Source of the DNA: Ascaris suum
Taxonomy: Eukaryota; Nematoda; Chromadorea; Rhabditida; Ascarididae
Length of the DNA stretch: 64,000 nt
Direction: 5' to 3'
Assembly: GCA_013433145.1 (NCBI GenBank)
Contig: CM024170.1
Span: forward strand, 9,639,366 to 9,703,365
In this document: positions 29,701 through 39,100 of the stretch, piece after piece
Layout of the letters: each line of letters begins with the position of its first letter
Position numbering within the stretch: position 1 is the stretch's first letter
Notes under the pieces: model-generated
Databases searched by the model: none
The model's input: only the letters and a program-made list of their open reading frames with translations
Told to the model about the DNA's origin: nothing
Made by a program: the position numbers and the translations under genes

Positions 29701-32700
29701 CCTTTACATGCTTCAACTCAACTTCGAGAAACCATAAAGACAATTAGAAGAATTAAAGAAAGCTCCCCCTCCCCCCCCCCCCCCCGTTATGGAACAGACG
29801 GGAATATGCTGTCTTCTTTTTTTCGTAAGTAAATAGATGCGTTTTCTTTGTAATAAGAAAAAGAGCAGTTCGCCTTCCCTTTCGCTCATCGAAAGATGAT
29901 CCATTTTCTTTTTGTGTTGATGCTAACGATGAGCCGGGAACCGACTTCTTAGCACCCCGAGCAACTTCCTTTCAATAACGAAACCATAAAAAAGTGCTGA
30001 TATGCAATCACCACGTTTGTCTGTTAAATAACCGTATTGTAAGGCCGTTCCATACGCATCAATCGATCATTTTTTACACTCTCAGTAGTGTCGCAATTTT
30101 CTACACAGCAATTATATATAACATGCACAATCCATTATCGATAATCGAATCACCTTCACTCCATGCATCTAAGCGCAGCTAATCTCAGCTTCTTCCAGTT
30201 TTCCGATCATCTGATCGGCAATTAAGCAACAGAAATACTTTTAAAGTGATAAGGTGATATCTTAAATAGATTAATGCCTCTTATCAGTATATCAAAGAAA
30301 CAAAAGCATGAGGCGGCCTTTCACTTATGCAACAAAATAATGAACAACACGGACGCCAATTTGTCATTTTTTACGAGACAGAAGCAAGCAATTTTGAGCC
30401 AGAGATACACCATCGCAAGATAAACCTGCCTCGCTGATTTTTGCTTCGTATTGCTCTCTCAGATGTGCGATATTCTCGTTATGAGCTAAAACAAGTGCAG
30501 CCATCTCAGCCTCCGATTTGCTTCGCTGATCGCCTAATTTCCGTTCCAATTCCAATATCTGTAATGACAACTTACCATATGGTAGCAAAGTCTATGTCTC
30601 TATTATATTCAAACATTGTCGCGTAGTGCTGTTCCACAAAAAAATTTATTTGCCCTTCCTTTCCAAATTTCGGGGATACCCGAAAATCTTTCGAGGTCCT
30701 CGACCTAAACGCTCATGCCAGTTTTAGCCCTCGAGGCAATTTCATTCGGGAACCCCCGAAGACAATAAATTGTGGTCGATAAAATGCTCTAATCACACTC
30801 TGATCTGTTTCTTAACGTTTTACTGCATTATCATTGTGCTTCTCACCACACAGTAGGTACAATGTTGAAACATAACAAGTTTAGTATCGAAAATACGATT
30901 CGATAAAATACAGCTGCACAACAAACAGCTAGTAGATAAAGAATACTATCAACTGGAGTCGGCATCCAACAAGGCTCAGATCGACCCAAAAATGGTATCG
31001 AGGCGATCAGAAGATTTTCACAAAGGTCTCGGACTGTGCATTAAGGGACACATAGTACCTCAAGCTGAAATTCTGGTCTCGTCCAACCCTTCCATTCACA
31101 CCACAACATTCAGTGTTCCCCTCTAAACCTGTTGAATGGCAACGTGCTGTTACAACTTGGATAATGATATAAGCGAATTACGCGTTTAGAATGGTCGGCA
31201 GTGGGCGCCTCGTTAACGATCCGTTTCCAATGCGCCACTTCTTTTCTTAGCTGCTCGATTTCTTCTCTCATTCGAGCATTCCTTATGCCTCCATCCGGAA
31301 GGAAGCTGTCTTCTTCATCTTCAGGTAACACAGTAACCGACTCGCCCACGTGACGTACACGTTCCAGTTCCACCTTTAAGTATCATTCCATGAGGCGATG
31401 AAAGGATTACCTACCAACTGCACTGGAAGCAACTATTACAAGAAAACTTTTTTGACAGGAAATAATGCCACGGTATCAACACAACTTGGGCAAGTTCAAT
31501 TTGCATTGCTCTACTCGACGTCCCCCTCTTCAATAAAAAGCAAGAAATGAAGCCGGATATTCTCATATCTCAGATGCGTGCAATGAATGACAAATTCAAC
31601 CGAACGTTCCAGGCTCACACCTGGCTTCAGCTGGCATCGTCCCATCGTCCTCCTACCGTGCAGAGATCGCCTCCATCAGTTTCTCTCTTTCCTCTCCCCT
31701 CAGGCTCTCTTTCCTTAAATTCTGCAGCAATTACCACCCTCCCTTATACCTCTGCTTCTGCCCGTTTTTGTACATGCCTTCTTTAGCTCATTCCCTCCTT
31801 CTCGAGCGCGATGTATATGCACAGTTGGGAGCAGCAAAACAAGAGCATCGACCAACCTGCAAAGAGCGGATTTGTGAGTCACGACTTTCGATCATCACGC
31901 CATATTTTGCATTCAGTGAATCGAGTTCGAGATTTTTTGCATAAAGTTGTTCTTCTAGATCCGCCACTTTCTTCAAAAGTGTTTCACCGTTCGTTCGTTC
32001 GATTGCCAGTTGACGTTCCGCTTCGGCACACTTCTTTTTTGCCACCTTCAATGAAAATAATTCATTGCATATAACTCTCCGATTTATCCATAAATATTTC
32101 ACTTTAAAACTACGAAGATTGGCTCACTGAACTTATTTTCTGATCGTTTTATCAGCAACAAAAACTTCACGCTTCACATAAGATAGAAGGGGGATCGCTA
32201 ACACAAATATTCACAACGAATCAAATGTCTTCAGGATATTTCCAGAAGGTCACACAACTCCCTTTTGCATAGGTATTATTATATACCACTGCTTAACGAC
32301 ACCTATCCCACTGAGGATGGATAAAACTACATCAAACGAATATAGAACCGTCATAGGCGATGAAAGCATCGCATCAATTTGACATACCATTAATCTCCGC
32401 GGGTCGCTAGCAAAGATACCTATTAGTACGGAGAGAGCACATTCATCCTCTACCTTCTTTCATCTGTGTTATGCGACAATAGACTTTCTTTTTTGGAAAC
32501 AAGAAACGATGGAAAAAAATCAGTGACGACTGAAATGTAATGATTCTAAGTTCTTCCTGGAAACAACTGGCAAGGCAGCCGAAGATTCCCTAGGACTATT
32601 TAAATTTCTTCAGGCCAGAAACTACTTCAACCTACGCATAAAACTCATGTAAACTCGCAAATGAAACCTGAAGTTCGGATTCGGGATCGTCGACTTCTTC

Positions 32701-32772
32701 AGTAGCTTCACTCAGAACCTCAGAAGCGAGTTCGGTGAGCTGTCCTTGCAGATTACGAAGCCACGAGCTCAT
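7546..32772 (-). CDS. TRIP11 (sql-1 ortholog): GMAP-210 / TRIP11-type golgin, complete 31-exon gene
   Basis: The product is a cis-Golgi vesicle tether: its N-terminus senses curved vesicle membrane and its C-terminus binds Arf1-GTP. I joined 31 exons with continuous phase into 1,452 codons including the stop, so 1,451 residues against about 1,980 in human. The start at 32772 gives MSSWLRNLQGQ, matching the family N-terminus. The C-terminus carries a GRAB domain and the motifs that follow it. Almost everything between is charged, heptad-rich coiled coil with no membrane segment. Two further stretches match human GMAP-210 in order: HLLAVEETSTKEAVLAEERE and LSNLQIVLRDL. Exon limits are given in the block entries below. 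Least certain are the end of exon 4 (30409 or 30426) and exon 13. The poly-C tracts and polypurine runs lie in its introns. It is transcribed divergently from the delta-COP gene. Gene identity is confident; single splice sites are less so. Confidence 0.9.
8596..8730 (+). repeat. Polypurine stretch in a golgin intron
   Basis: About 135 bases that are almost entirely A and G on the plus strand, in the intron just upstream of the GRAB-domain exon 29. On the transcribed sense strand this is a polypyrimidine tract, although it is separated from the exon 29 acceptor. Confidence 0.75.
9424..13893 (-). CDS. TRIP11 (sql-1 ortholog): Golgin exons 25-28: conserved C-terminal coil
   Basis: The exons are 13706-13893, 13129-13327, 10140-10352 and 9424-9540. 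Exon 26 reads CQRLREHLLAVEETSTKEAV and continues AEERETELRKRVRELE. Human GMAP-210 has [20 protein letters not shown] then AEDREAKLRKKVTVLE at the equivalent place, which is the clearest match in the rod. Exon 27 has QKALSNLQIVLRDL against human SLANLQMVLEHF. The order and spacing of these two matches before the GRAB domain fix the identity of the gene. The intron between exons 26 and 27 is 2.8 kb and contains nothing recognised. Confidence 0.88.
14740..15000 (+). repeat. Dispersed repeat copy A (CGGT/ACCG-rich)
   Basis: This stretch has many overlapping short words of the type CCGAAATTTCGGT. It includes GTTGCAACCGAAATTTGGT at 14822-14840, which recurs almost exactly on the other strand at 63090-63108. 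It lies in the golgin intron between exons 24 and 25. It looks like a diverged copy of a dispersed element; ends and class cannot be set from two copies. Confidence 0.4.
15253..21878 (-). CDS. TRIP11 (sql-1 ortholog): Golgin exons 15-24: rod built from phase-0 exons
   Basis: The exons are 21648-21878, 20450-20608, 19782-19886, 19441-19554, 18879-19010, 18023-18106, 17074-17157, 16840-16923, 15931-16023 and 15253-15381. All begin and end in phase 0. Their codon counts are 77, 53, 35, 38, 44, 28, 28, 28, 31 and 43. Exons 15-16 meet in a non-coil linker, SNNGWEK then MADWDASLAAGTSGG, rich in Gly, Ser and Thr. The other exons are continuous coil, such as EEKLTLEERLKVTNEQLVE. Exon 24 uses the donor AGT|GTACGT, chosen because it keeps phase with exon 25. 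Most acceptors are good TTTCAG or TTGCAG sites. Confidence 0.8.
15594..15611 (+). repeat. Poly-C tract
   Basis: An 18-base C run in the golgin intron between exons 23 and 24, so G-rich in that transcript. Confidence 0.95.
18803..18823 (+). repeat. Poly-C tract
   Basis: A long C run with one T interruption, 56 bases below golgin exon 19 and therefore just inside its downstream intron. Confidence 0.95.
20243..20265 (+). repeat. Poly-C tract
   Basis: A C run with one A interruption in the golgin intron between exons 16 and 17. Confidence 0.95.
22206..27842 (-). CDS. TRIP11 (sql-1 ortholog): Golgin exons 7-14: central coiled-coil rod
   Basis: The exons are 27676-27842, 27098-27205, 25575-25802, 24848-24963, 24382-24542, 23500-23624, 22961-23021 and 22206-22358. 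Phases run 2, 2, 2, 1, 0, 2, 0, 0 at the 3' ends and every junction closes without a stop. The content is typical golgin rod, for example EEVKKLRAELEDAHALL, DEVERLRLELETSKDERERL and EKSDNELRILREKFVQLQ. Exon 13 (22961-23021, containing DVHKELLSSSGHK) is the weakest: its acceptor TTTGGAAG is poor, but it is the only segment found that joins the phase-2 end of exon 12 to the phase-0 start of exon 14. The intron between exons 11 and 12 carries a (TA)n array. Confidence 0.75.
23660..23737. repeat. (TA)n microsatellite
   Basis: An uninterrupted run of about 39 TA units lies in the golgin intron between exons 11 and 12, only about 35 bases upstream of the exon 12 acceptor on the minus strand. Confidence 0.97.
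28293..32045 (-). CDS. TRIP11 (sql-1 ortholog): Golgin exons 2-6: conserved N-terminal coiled coil
   Basis: The exons are 31857-32045, 31182-31373, 30409-30558, 29249-29326 and 28293-28415. Exon 3 contains EEIEQLRKEVAHWKRIV, which matches the family segment LESEVGHWRHIA. Before it is an acidic loop (PEDEEDSF) equivalent to the vertebrate DDDMDF. Exon 4 has EMAALVLAHNENIAHLRE, comparable to the human coil ending in HREELSDYEE. Exons 5-6 read DDWQK then AWDDTDDIALP, a short acidic, Trp-containing linker between coils. All junctions are phase 0 if exon 4 ends at 30409. The stronger-looking donor at 30426 leaves phase 1 and does not fit exon 5, so a missed microexon is possible. Confidence 0.78.
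28975..29017 (+). repeat. (AAAT)n microsatellite
   Basis: Imperfect AAAT/AAAC tetranucleotide repeat in the golgin intron between exons 5 and 6. Confidence 0.85.
29764..29785 (+). repeat. Poly-C tract
   Basis: A C run with one T interruption in the golgin intron between exons 4 and 5. Confidence 0.95.
30669..30762. repeat. Short inverted-repeat (foldback) element
   Basis: The left arm starts TTCGGGGATACCCGAA (near 30669-30684). The right arm, reverse-complemented, starts TTCGGGGGTTCCCGAA. The arms continue imperfectly inward (CTCGACCTAAAC against CTCGAGGGCTAAAAC) for about 42 bases each around a roughly 10-base centre. Each arm also contains its own small palindrome. It sits in the golgin intron between exons 3 and 4, just above exon 4. 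It resembles a miniature inverted-repeat element, but no target-site duplication is obvious. Confidence 0.45.
32668..32772 (-). CDS. TRIP11 (sql-1 ortholog): Golgin exon 1: start codon and N-terminal amphipathic segment
   Basis: This exon holds 35 codons, from ATG at 32772 to a CAG|GTTTCA donor. It reads MSSWLRNLQGQLTELASEV, then a short acidic part with ATEEVDDPESELQ. The vertebrate protein starts MSSWLGGLG and has GTEEVE after its curvature-sensing (ALPS) helix, so both ends of the exon align. The nematode helix is shorter and more charged than the Ser/Thr/Gly-rich vertebrate one, so vesicle-curvature sensing here is inference. A TTCTTTTCAG acceptor lies 86 bases upstream of the ATG. Confidence 0.88.
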
Positions 32773-32858
32773 TGTGAGATGATTCTAGTCGTGTCGTTTG
32801 AATCCTTATTTAGCAAACAACTCTCATCGGATTTTAAATAACGAAAATCACGTCCAAT

Positions 32859-32868
32859 CTGAAAAGAA
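32859..32868 (-). promoter_or_regulatory. Acceptor TTCTTTTCAG upstream of the golgin ATG
   Basis: This strong acceptor lies 86 bases before the start codon, and there is no in-frame ATG between the two. It is either the spliced-leader trans-splice site or the end of a 5' untranslated intron. I found no matching donor close upstream, which favours trans-splicing if the organism is a nematode. Confidence 0.45.
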
Positions 32869-33396
32869 TTTCAAATATAATGCAGGACGAATTGTATCAG
32901 TAACAATGAAGTGTTAAGCGGGGATACGCGCCGATATTCCGCATCCTCCCTACTCTGTAACATAATGGTTCGCCGATAGCGACATAAAACGTTTATTCAA
33001 ATAGGGCAGTTGATTACTGTTGAGACCATTTCCGTGGCCGATCGCAAACTATGTCCTTATTCCAGGCAAAGGATTTCTGCTTTACGACGTAATGAGGTGA
33101 AGAGAGGACGTAAGGGTCGAATTAGATGGGATGATGCTGGATCACGTCTCACACATTCAACGGAGAACGGGGTGGTAGGCGAAAGAAGGGAGGAAGGGGA
33201 GAGAAAAAAAGAAAAACCATAAGTGCATGTGGCAGAAATCCCACTATTGCAAGAACAGCACCAACAGCTGACATCCACGAGGTGCTTCTTCAAACTTTCG
33301 CAAATTTTCATTTAAAAAATGCACTATGGCGAGCCGAAGGTTTCAACTCCGGAGCCAGAAAAGTAAGCGTGATTGCAATTAGATGCTTTATATTGA

Positions 33397-33410
33397 CCCC
33401 CCCCCCCCCC
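33397..33410 (+). repeat. Poly-C tract
   Basis: A 14-base C run in the divergent intergenic region, about 600 bases upstream of the golgin start codon. Confidence 0.95.
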
Positions 33411-35111
33411 GTATAGCAACACTCAAGGTAACTTACCACCCTCGAAGGAAAAGATAAACATTTGAAGTAATGAAAAAATCCGCACTAACTTTGCAGTCAA
33501 CCGGGAAGCGACAAATGACGATAATAGCACTGACAATAATAATGATCTCTAAAAGATTTATAACCCAGAAACATGCAGCGATGCTTTTACGTCAGTCACG
33601 TAGGATCACGCGCCGATCACCACTTTGGTCCCGATAGCACCTCAATTTCAGTCCTTTTCCAGCGATCACTCGCTTACGGATAAAGACCGCAAAATGCAAA
33701 ACAAATAACCATGGCGCAAGGAAATGAGCCGATCTCATGGAACCCTATGAATGGTACAAGATTTGAAGGTCTTCGAAGTGACCGCGGCCAGAAAAGCTGA
33801 TGTTTGTGTTCGGAGCGCCAAAGAACTTCTTGTAAAAATTTAGCTAAAATCTGTAACACAACTCCGTGAAATCTTATGGGTGATATATGGAAGAGGACGG
33901 TGAAGGATGCGGGAAGTTTTAGCACGTCGGCGGGGTTCACTGATTATGGCATCAATCACCAAACAGTGCCACACATCCTGCATGGTCACGAGAAGGAAAT
34001 CTCTGTTCAGCACACAGTATCTACTTTGCATTACAAATGTCAGCTGTGCAGCCCTCGTTAATGTTACTGGTCGCGGCGCAACTGTCCCTGACACAAATGC
34101 ACAAACCTCAAAACTTCAACTGCTTCAGTGCATTACAACAAAAGTGCTTAACCACAAGTTGATCGCAGAATCACGCATACTACGTCACCTACCACATGCA
34201 CTGCCCATGAAACAAGCAGTCGTGGAATACAGCCGTGCCAGAGCTCTCAATTTTCAAAAGTACAGGTGGGCACAACAGATAACAGGTAACAGTCACATGC
34301 GTTCTAGCAACAAAAAATGTTCCATAACACCATAAATCAACAACGTACCCGTCTCTCCAACAAGCAGCCACTTCAAACACAGATCCCACTCAAGCAGCCG
34401 TATTTTACCGAGCAGAGAAGACGTGACACAAAGTTGCAAGTGAATGGTGCGAACTTTGAATGAAACATTTGTTGGCCGAAAATACGGTATCCCAACGAAA
34501 CAACGGATCGAAAGTGACGTTTTGAATTTGTCGGTCCTTTTGCATACGGCAAGTTGGTATAGGCATTCGCTTAAAAGGTATATGGCGACTTTAACACGAA
34601 AATGCAAATTTTTCTTCTAAGTGGAAGGAATATACGGGAACAAACTCTCGACGTGTGAAGTTGCGAATAATGAGGACTGCTGAGGTATTCTAGAGATATT
34701 TTATCTTCTCGACCGTATGAGGCTAAATGACCTTGCAATCTGTGGGTCCCTATGACACAAACAGTTTTCCGTACCTCGAATCCGCTTTCCAAGAAACTGC
34801 TGAACATGATTTTCAAGCGAATATAACTACCGCAATCAAGCATTCTGAAGATCGCTGTCTGCTGGACAATTGTCACTTCATATGACACTGATATGGAAAC
34901 TGTTGAGAATACGCAAGGATATTGCCCTCGTTTGACATTTCGTTAAGTGTATGTTGGATCTTACATATGCGATTTTGGCATTAGGTTATGATCTCCTTCT
35001 CGAAATCACAGCACCTTTTTCGAATTTCACCTCATACAGTTCACTAATATGTGATTCCTCTAATTTCATCTCTTTCATTTCCGTTCTCTTCCCTTCCTCC
35101 CAACATTGCGA

Positions 35112-35140
35112 GTATATTGACCCCACCGATGGGTCGATAT
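35112..35140. repeat. Hairpin-forming inverted repeat
   Basis: Arms TATATTGACCC and GGGTCGATATA (11 bases, one mismatch) surround a 7-base loop. It lies in the divergent intergenic region, about 1 kb before the delta-COP start. It could be chance or an imperfect palindromic protein-binding site. Confidence 0.4.
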
Positions 35141-35701
35141 ACCCATCTTCTTTTCTCCCTTTTTCCGAAAGGAAGAATAGTGTGGGGTTGAAGAGGTGCT
35201 CATGCGAATTTGATTTCTTAGGTTTAATGCGCAGAAAGCTGTTATGTCAATTTGCGGTCTCATGGAGTTTTCGATAGGCGACGTGTTTGAATACGGTATT
35301 TATTGGAGAGTCTCCAAGAAAGACGCGACTCAACAGAGACAGCGTATATGCCTGATTCCTGTTCGACTTATTTCATCCGACTTCAGGCTCGGAGGTGAGT
35401 GGGAATGAGAGTTGAGGGGCATTCCGAAGGCTCTAGATTTTTTGCTGCTTCCTGCTTTGGACGGTTCATGCGGAGACGAATATTCCGTAGATGTGTGTTG
35501 GTGATTGAGCCATCACAAATACTGAACAATTGTTTCTTTTTTATTTCTTCCAATAAGATCGGCTGGTTATATGATGACCAGATAAGCTTGTATCATGCCA
35601 CGTTTTCGTATATGGATCTTCACTTCTTTCCCCTTATAAGGCAACCCGTCTTCTGCTTTAGTGGTTAAAGGAACGATAGGCATAATGCAGATATTACGAA
35701 T

Positions 35702-35704
<3 letters not shown>

Positions 35705-35778
<74 letters not shown>
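35705..35778. repeat. (TA)n microsatellite, first of a pair
   Basis: About 37 TA units, separated from a second array by a short unique spacer. It lies in the divergent intergenic region. Confidence 0.97.
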
Positions 35779-35780
<2 letters not shown>

Positions 35781-35813
35781 CTTGAGCTAATGAAGAATAT
35801 CTTTGATTAATTC

Positions 35814-35885
<72 letters not shown>
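35814..35885. repeat. (TA)n microsatellite, second of a pair
   Basis: About 35 TA units, ending about 270 bases before the delta-COP start codon. Its right edge is followed by a short imperfect extension (GTTATATATATAG). Confidence 0.95.
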
Positions 35886-35888
<3 letters not shown>

Positions 35889-36088
35889 ATATATATAGCA
35901 GTACTCACCTTCTGCCTGGTTTCTCTGTCACCTTTCGTTCTCTTTGCTCACTATAAGTTAAACTGTGCTTGTTCATTTTCGCATATTAGCATTTCTGCTC
36001 ATAGGTACTATCGGAAGTTTCATTTATTTATAACTCGCTAACGAAACTTTTCGCGTTCAGTTTTATTCACTTTTCCGTTCACTTTTAT

Positions 36089-36098
36089 TGTATTTCAG
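36089..36098 (+). promoter_or_regulatory. Acceptor TGTATTTCAG upstream of the delta-COP ATG
   Basis: A near-consensus nematode acceptor sits 53 bases before the delta-COP start codon with no ATG in between. As with the neighbouring golgin gene, it is a good candidate for spliced-leader addition. A conventional 5' untranslated intron remains possible. Confidence 0.45.
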
Positions 36099-36151
36099 AA
36101 ACCTCTCAACTGGTTGAATATCGAAGTGACTGAAACGACAACGAATCTGCA

Positions 36152-39100
36152 ATGGTTCTCATAGGAGCATCGATTATCACTAAGAGCGGTAAACGTAAGT
36201 TGCTCCTATCAATTCGAAACTTCAGGCTGCAAGAAGACTGACACTCAGAAAAACGAACTGCGTTATCCTTTGAACGAGCCTAATAATTAATGAAATGAAA
36301 TTTGCTGCTGCTTTTCTTCAATCAAGAGACTGCATTCAGGAGTTTTTTTTTAATTGAGAAATTTAAGCAGTGCAAGTATCGATTGAATCAGTGCAAATAA
36401 TTCATGGGCATAAATGTTTACAGTGATTTTCAAAAGTATGTTATGTTTTACTTTTTTGATAGCGTTTGATTGTTTTGCAGCCCTCTTGGCTCGTGTGTTC
36501 ATTTCGGATATGACGAAGGCTCGTCTCGAGGGACTCTTAGACGCCTTCCCAAAACTTATCGCCTCTGACAAGTGTATGTTTTTTGCTTTGTGTTTGGACG
36601 AGCGAATGAATCTTCATTCATGGAAGAACAAAGAAGGCTGCGGTAAAGCAGTGCAGTAAGAGAACGACACAAATGCGCATGCTCAGAAAAACCTTCCTGG
36701 AATGTGTCGTAATGCAGCACCACCCTGGCCTCTTTTTCATAAACCAAGCGCACATTGAAAGGTTCAATGCGGTACATAAATACAGTCAAATTCCCAGCCA
36801 CCACAACACTCTCCTGAGGGTTTTTCCAAACTCGCACCATTCTGTACCGAAAGTTGTGTAGAACGATGTTCAGTGAGCATGTCTCGCATGCCAGCCGAAA
36901 ACGATGACCACGGCGACGCGGTGGGGAGCGAAGGAAGCAAGGAGAATTTCGAAGAATATATCAGGAAATCCACTGATAATTTTATGGCAAAACGCCAATT
37001 CGAGCATTATTCTTCTATATCCAAACTCTCAGGCTCGAAATCTTAAGGCGCGCAGTGTAATCGAGTTTATAGGGATCCGGAAACACCTTGCGGCAAGCTA
37101 TATGCTGGGATACTTTTTGATCTTTTTCAGTACATTTGATATATCAGAAGTCAGGTAAGATGACCAAACGGGTGAGGAGTATTCAGTAATAGGGCGGCGG
37201 TACGTCACAAGGCTTTAGGACAATGCTCGATGCGTTCATGCTGCAACGACCGCAAAATCCAATCTGCAATTTGAAACGCTCTCGAAGATATTTCGGCGCA
37301 ACTGAACTTCCAGTGGAGATTGGGGTTCATCAATACATTCGTGTTGAAAGTTTTTGCATAAGATATGGCATTTCTCACGAGAAACACCTAACTGCCAGGC
37401 ACTTGACCATGCGGGAAACATGTGGGGGTCATTTGCCAAATGGTAAAAATCGGTGGCTACATCGACAAGAGGCCGGTAGATTTTGAGTTCGTTTGCACAC
37501 TCTTCTCACACACACTTGAGAGCTTATCCGACAGGTCACTAACATATATGCTGAAGAATAGGGGATCCAGAACACTGCCTTGATGGAGGCCACTTGATAT
37601 AGAACGGCTCTGCGATACGATCCATCAGTTTTAACTGTAAAGGTCCTCTTAAACAAGAATCACCATATCCATTTGAGCAAAGCACCATATACCGCACAGC
37701 TGTGAAGCTATTGCAAGAGTTTGTTATGACAAGCCATGTCAAAAGCCTTCGAGTAATCGGTGTAAGAAGAATCTACTTCATTCATTTTTGACGACATTGA
37801 AAACAGATCTCACACCCACGACAACTGTTGCAAGATGATTTCTGCACTGGAGAAGAAGACTGGCAAAATGTCGTTATCCATAAAAATTCTCTGGAAGCAG
37901 CGAAGAGATCTGCTTCCAGAGAATCATTGACGATCACATTTTTATCTCTGTCAACTGTGATATTAATCTTCTGGGTGGATTTCAACTCACTTTTTAAGCG
38001 GCGATAGAATTCCTTAATATTGCTCGAGCAAATCAAATGCGTTTCACGGGTTTTTGGAAGTTCTGACATATCGAGTGGAAGTCCTTTGCACACTTCACAA
38101 ATGCCACCACTTGCAACAGCTTGCCTAATTTTTTCCTTCAAACCATAGGAAGTGTTTCTTGGCTGCTAGTCTTTGTAGATAACTAAGAAAAACGATGCTT
38201 CATGCCACTTTTACGATGCTGACTACACGTAGTAATCAAAAGGTAATGTGCTCATGAAAACGACCGTACATTTCATCGATATTTGAACAGTTAGCCAGGT
38301 AAGTTACCTCATTAAAACTTGCTAATAAGAAGTTCGCCTTGGAAAAATTGCACTTAGAGAGGTCAGAAATACCTGTGGCAGTGAAGCTGCAGGTTCAGCT
38401 GCAATGATGAAGAGTACGCTTGCATGGTCACAAGTGGAAAAGTTGTCTGAGATCTTCACTTCCACTTATGTATTGATTTGTTTGTCGACTTTGATTAGCT
38501 TTAAATTTGTTTATTGTTATTTAATAACGTCACGGTAAAATTTCAGCACAACGGCAGCATACTTTCGTTGAGACGGATAGCGTACGTTATGTGTTCCACC
38601 CGTTGGACAACATCTACATGGTGCTGGTCACGACGAAAGCTTCTAATATTCTCGAAGATCTCGAAACACTTCGTCTCTTCTCCAGAGTGGTGAGTTTTCT
38701 TTTCTTATTGGGTAAGCGTTGTGGTGATGATGTGGCAGTAGCACTTTTATGGTGTACATTTATCTGGATTGATTCATTTCAAACCGTTAACCAGCACCTC
38801 CTCGGTAATCACAGGCTTTTACACAATGGTTTTACTGCTGGGCGTTTTAGCAGATTTTTTTCTTTTTAAAAGAAGAAGTCATGGCAGTGAATTGAACAGT
38901 TTTTTGCTTTATTAATTTCAAGAATTTATATCAGATGTGGGCAATTTCATAGTTTATTGTGTTTTATTCGATTCCACACGATTGCATCGAATGCAACGAG
39001 TGTGACTGCATTTAATCAACGAATGATTTAGATAGCGGAATATTGTCGTTCGAACGACGAGAAGGAAATTCAGTCGAATGTTTTTGACTTGATATTCGCA

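Larger units (their letters stand above)
32773..36151. other. Divergent intergenic region between golgin and delta-COP genes
   Basis: About 3.4 kb separates the two start codons. It should contain both promoters, but no core element can be pinned. It contains a poly-C run at 33397-33410, a hairpin-forming inverted repeat at 35112-35140 and two (TA)n arrays ending about 270 bases before the delta-COP start codon. Several 60-142-codon open frames on both strands lie between 33674 and 34888. They have no recognisable domain, overlap each other on opposite strands and are not supported as genes. Confidence 0.6.

Noticed and set aside
30180..30215. Coil-like minus-strand piece MIGKLEEAEIS after a good CAG acceptor, considered as an extra golgin exon
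   Set aside because: It has no donor before an in-frame stop and its phase does not fit the neighbouring exons.
33907..34335. 142-codon plus-strand open frame between the golgin and delta-COP genes
   Set aside because: No domain, no supporting splice signals, and several minus-strand frames of similar length overlap it; it looks like chance in a slightly GC-richer stretch.
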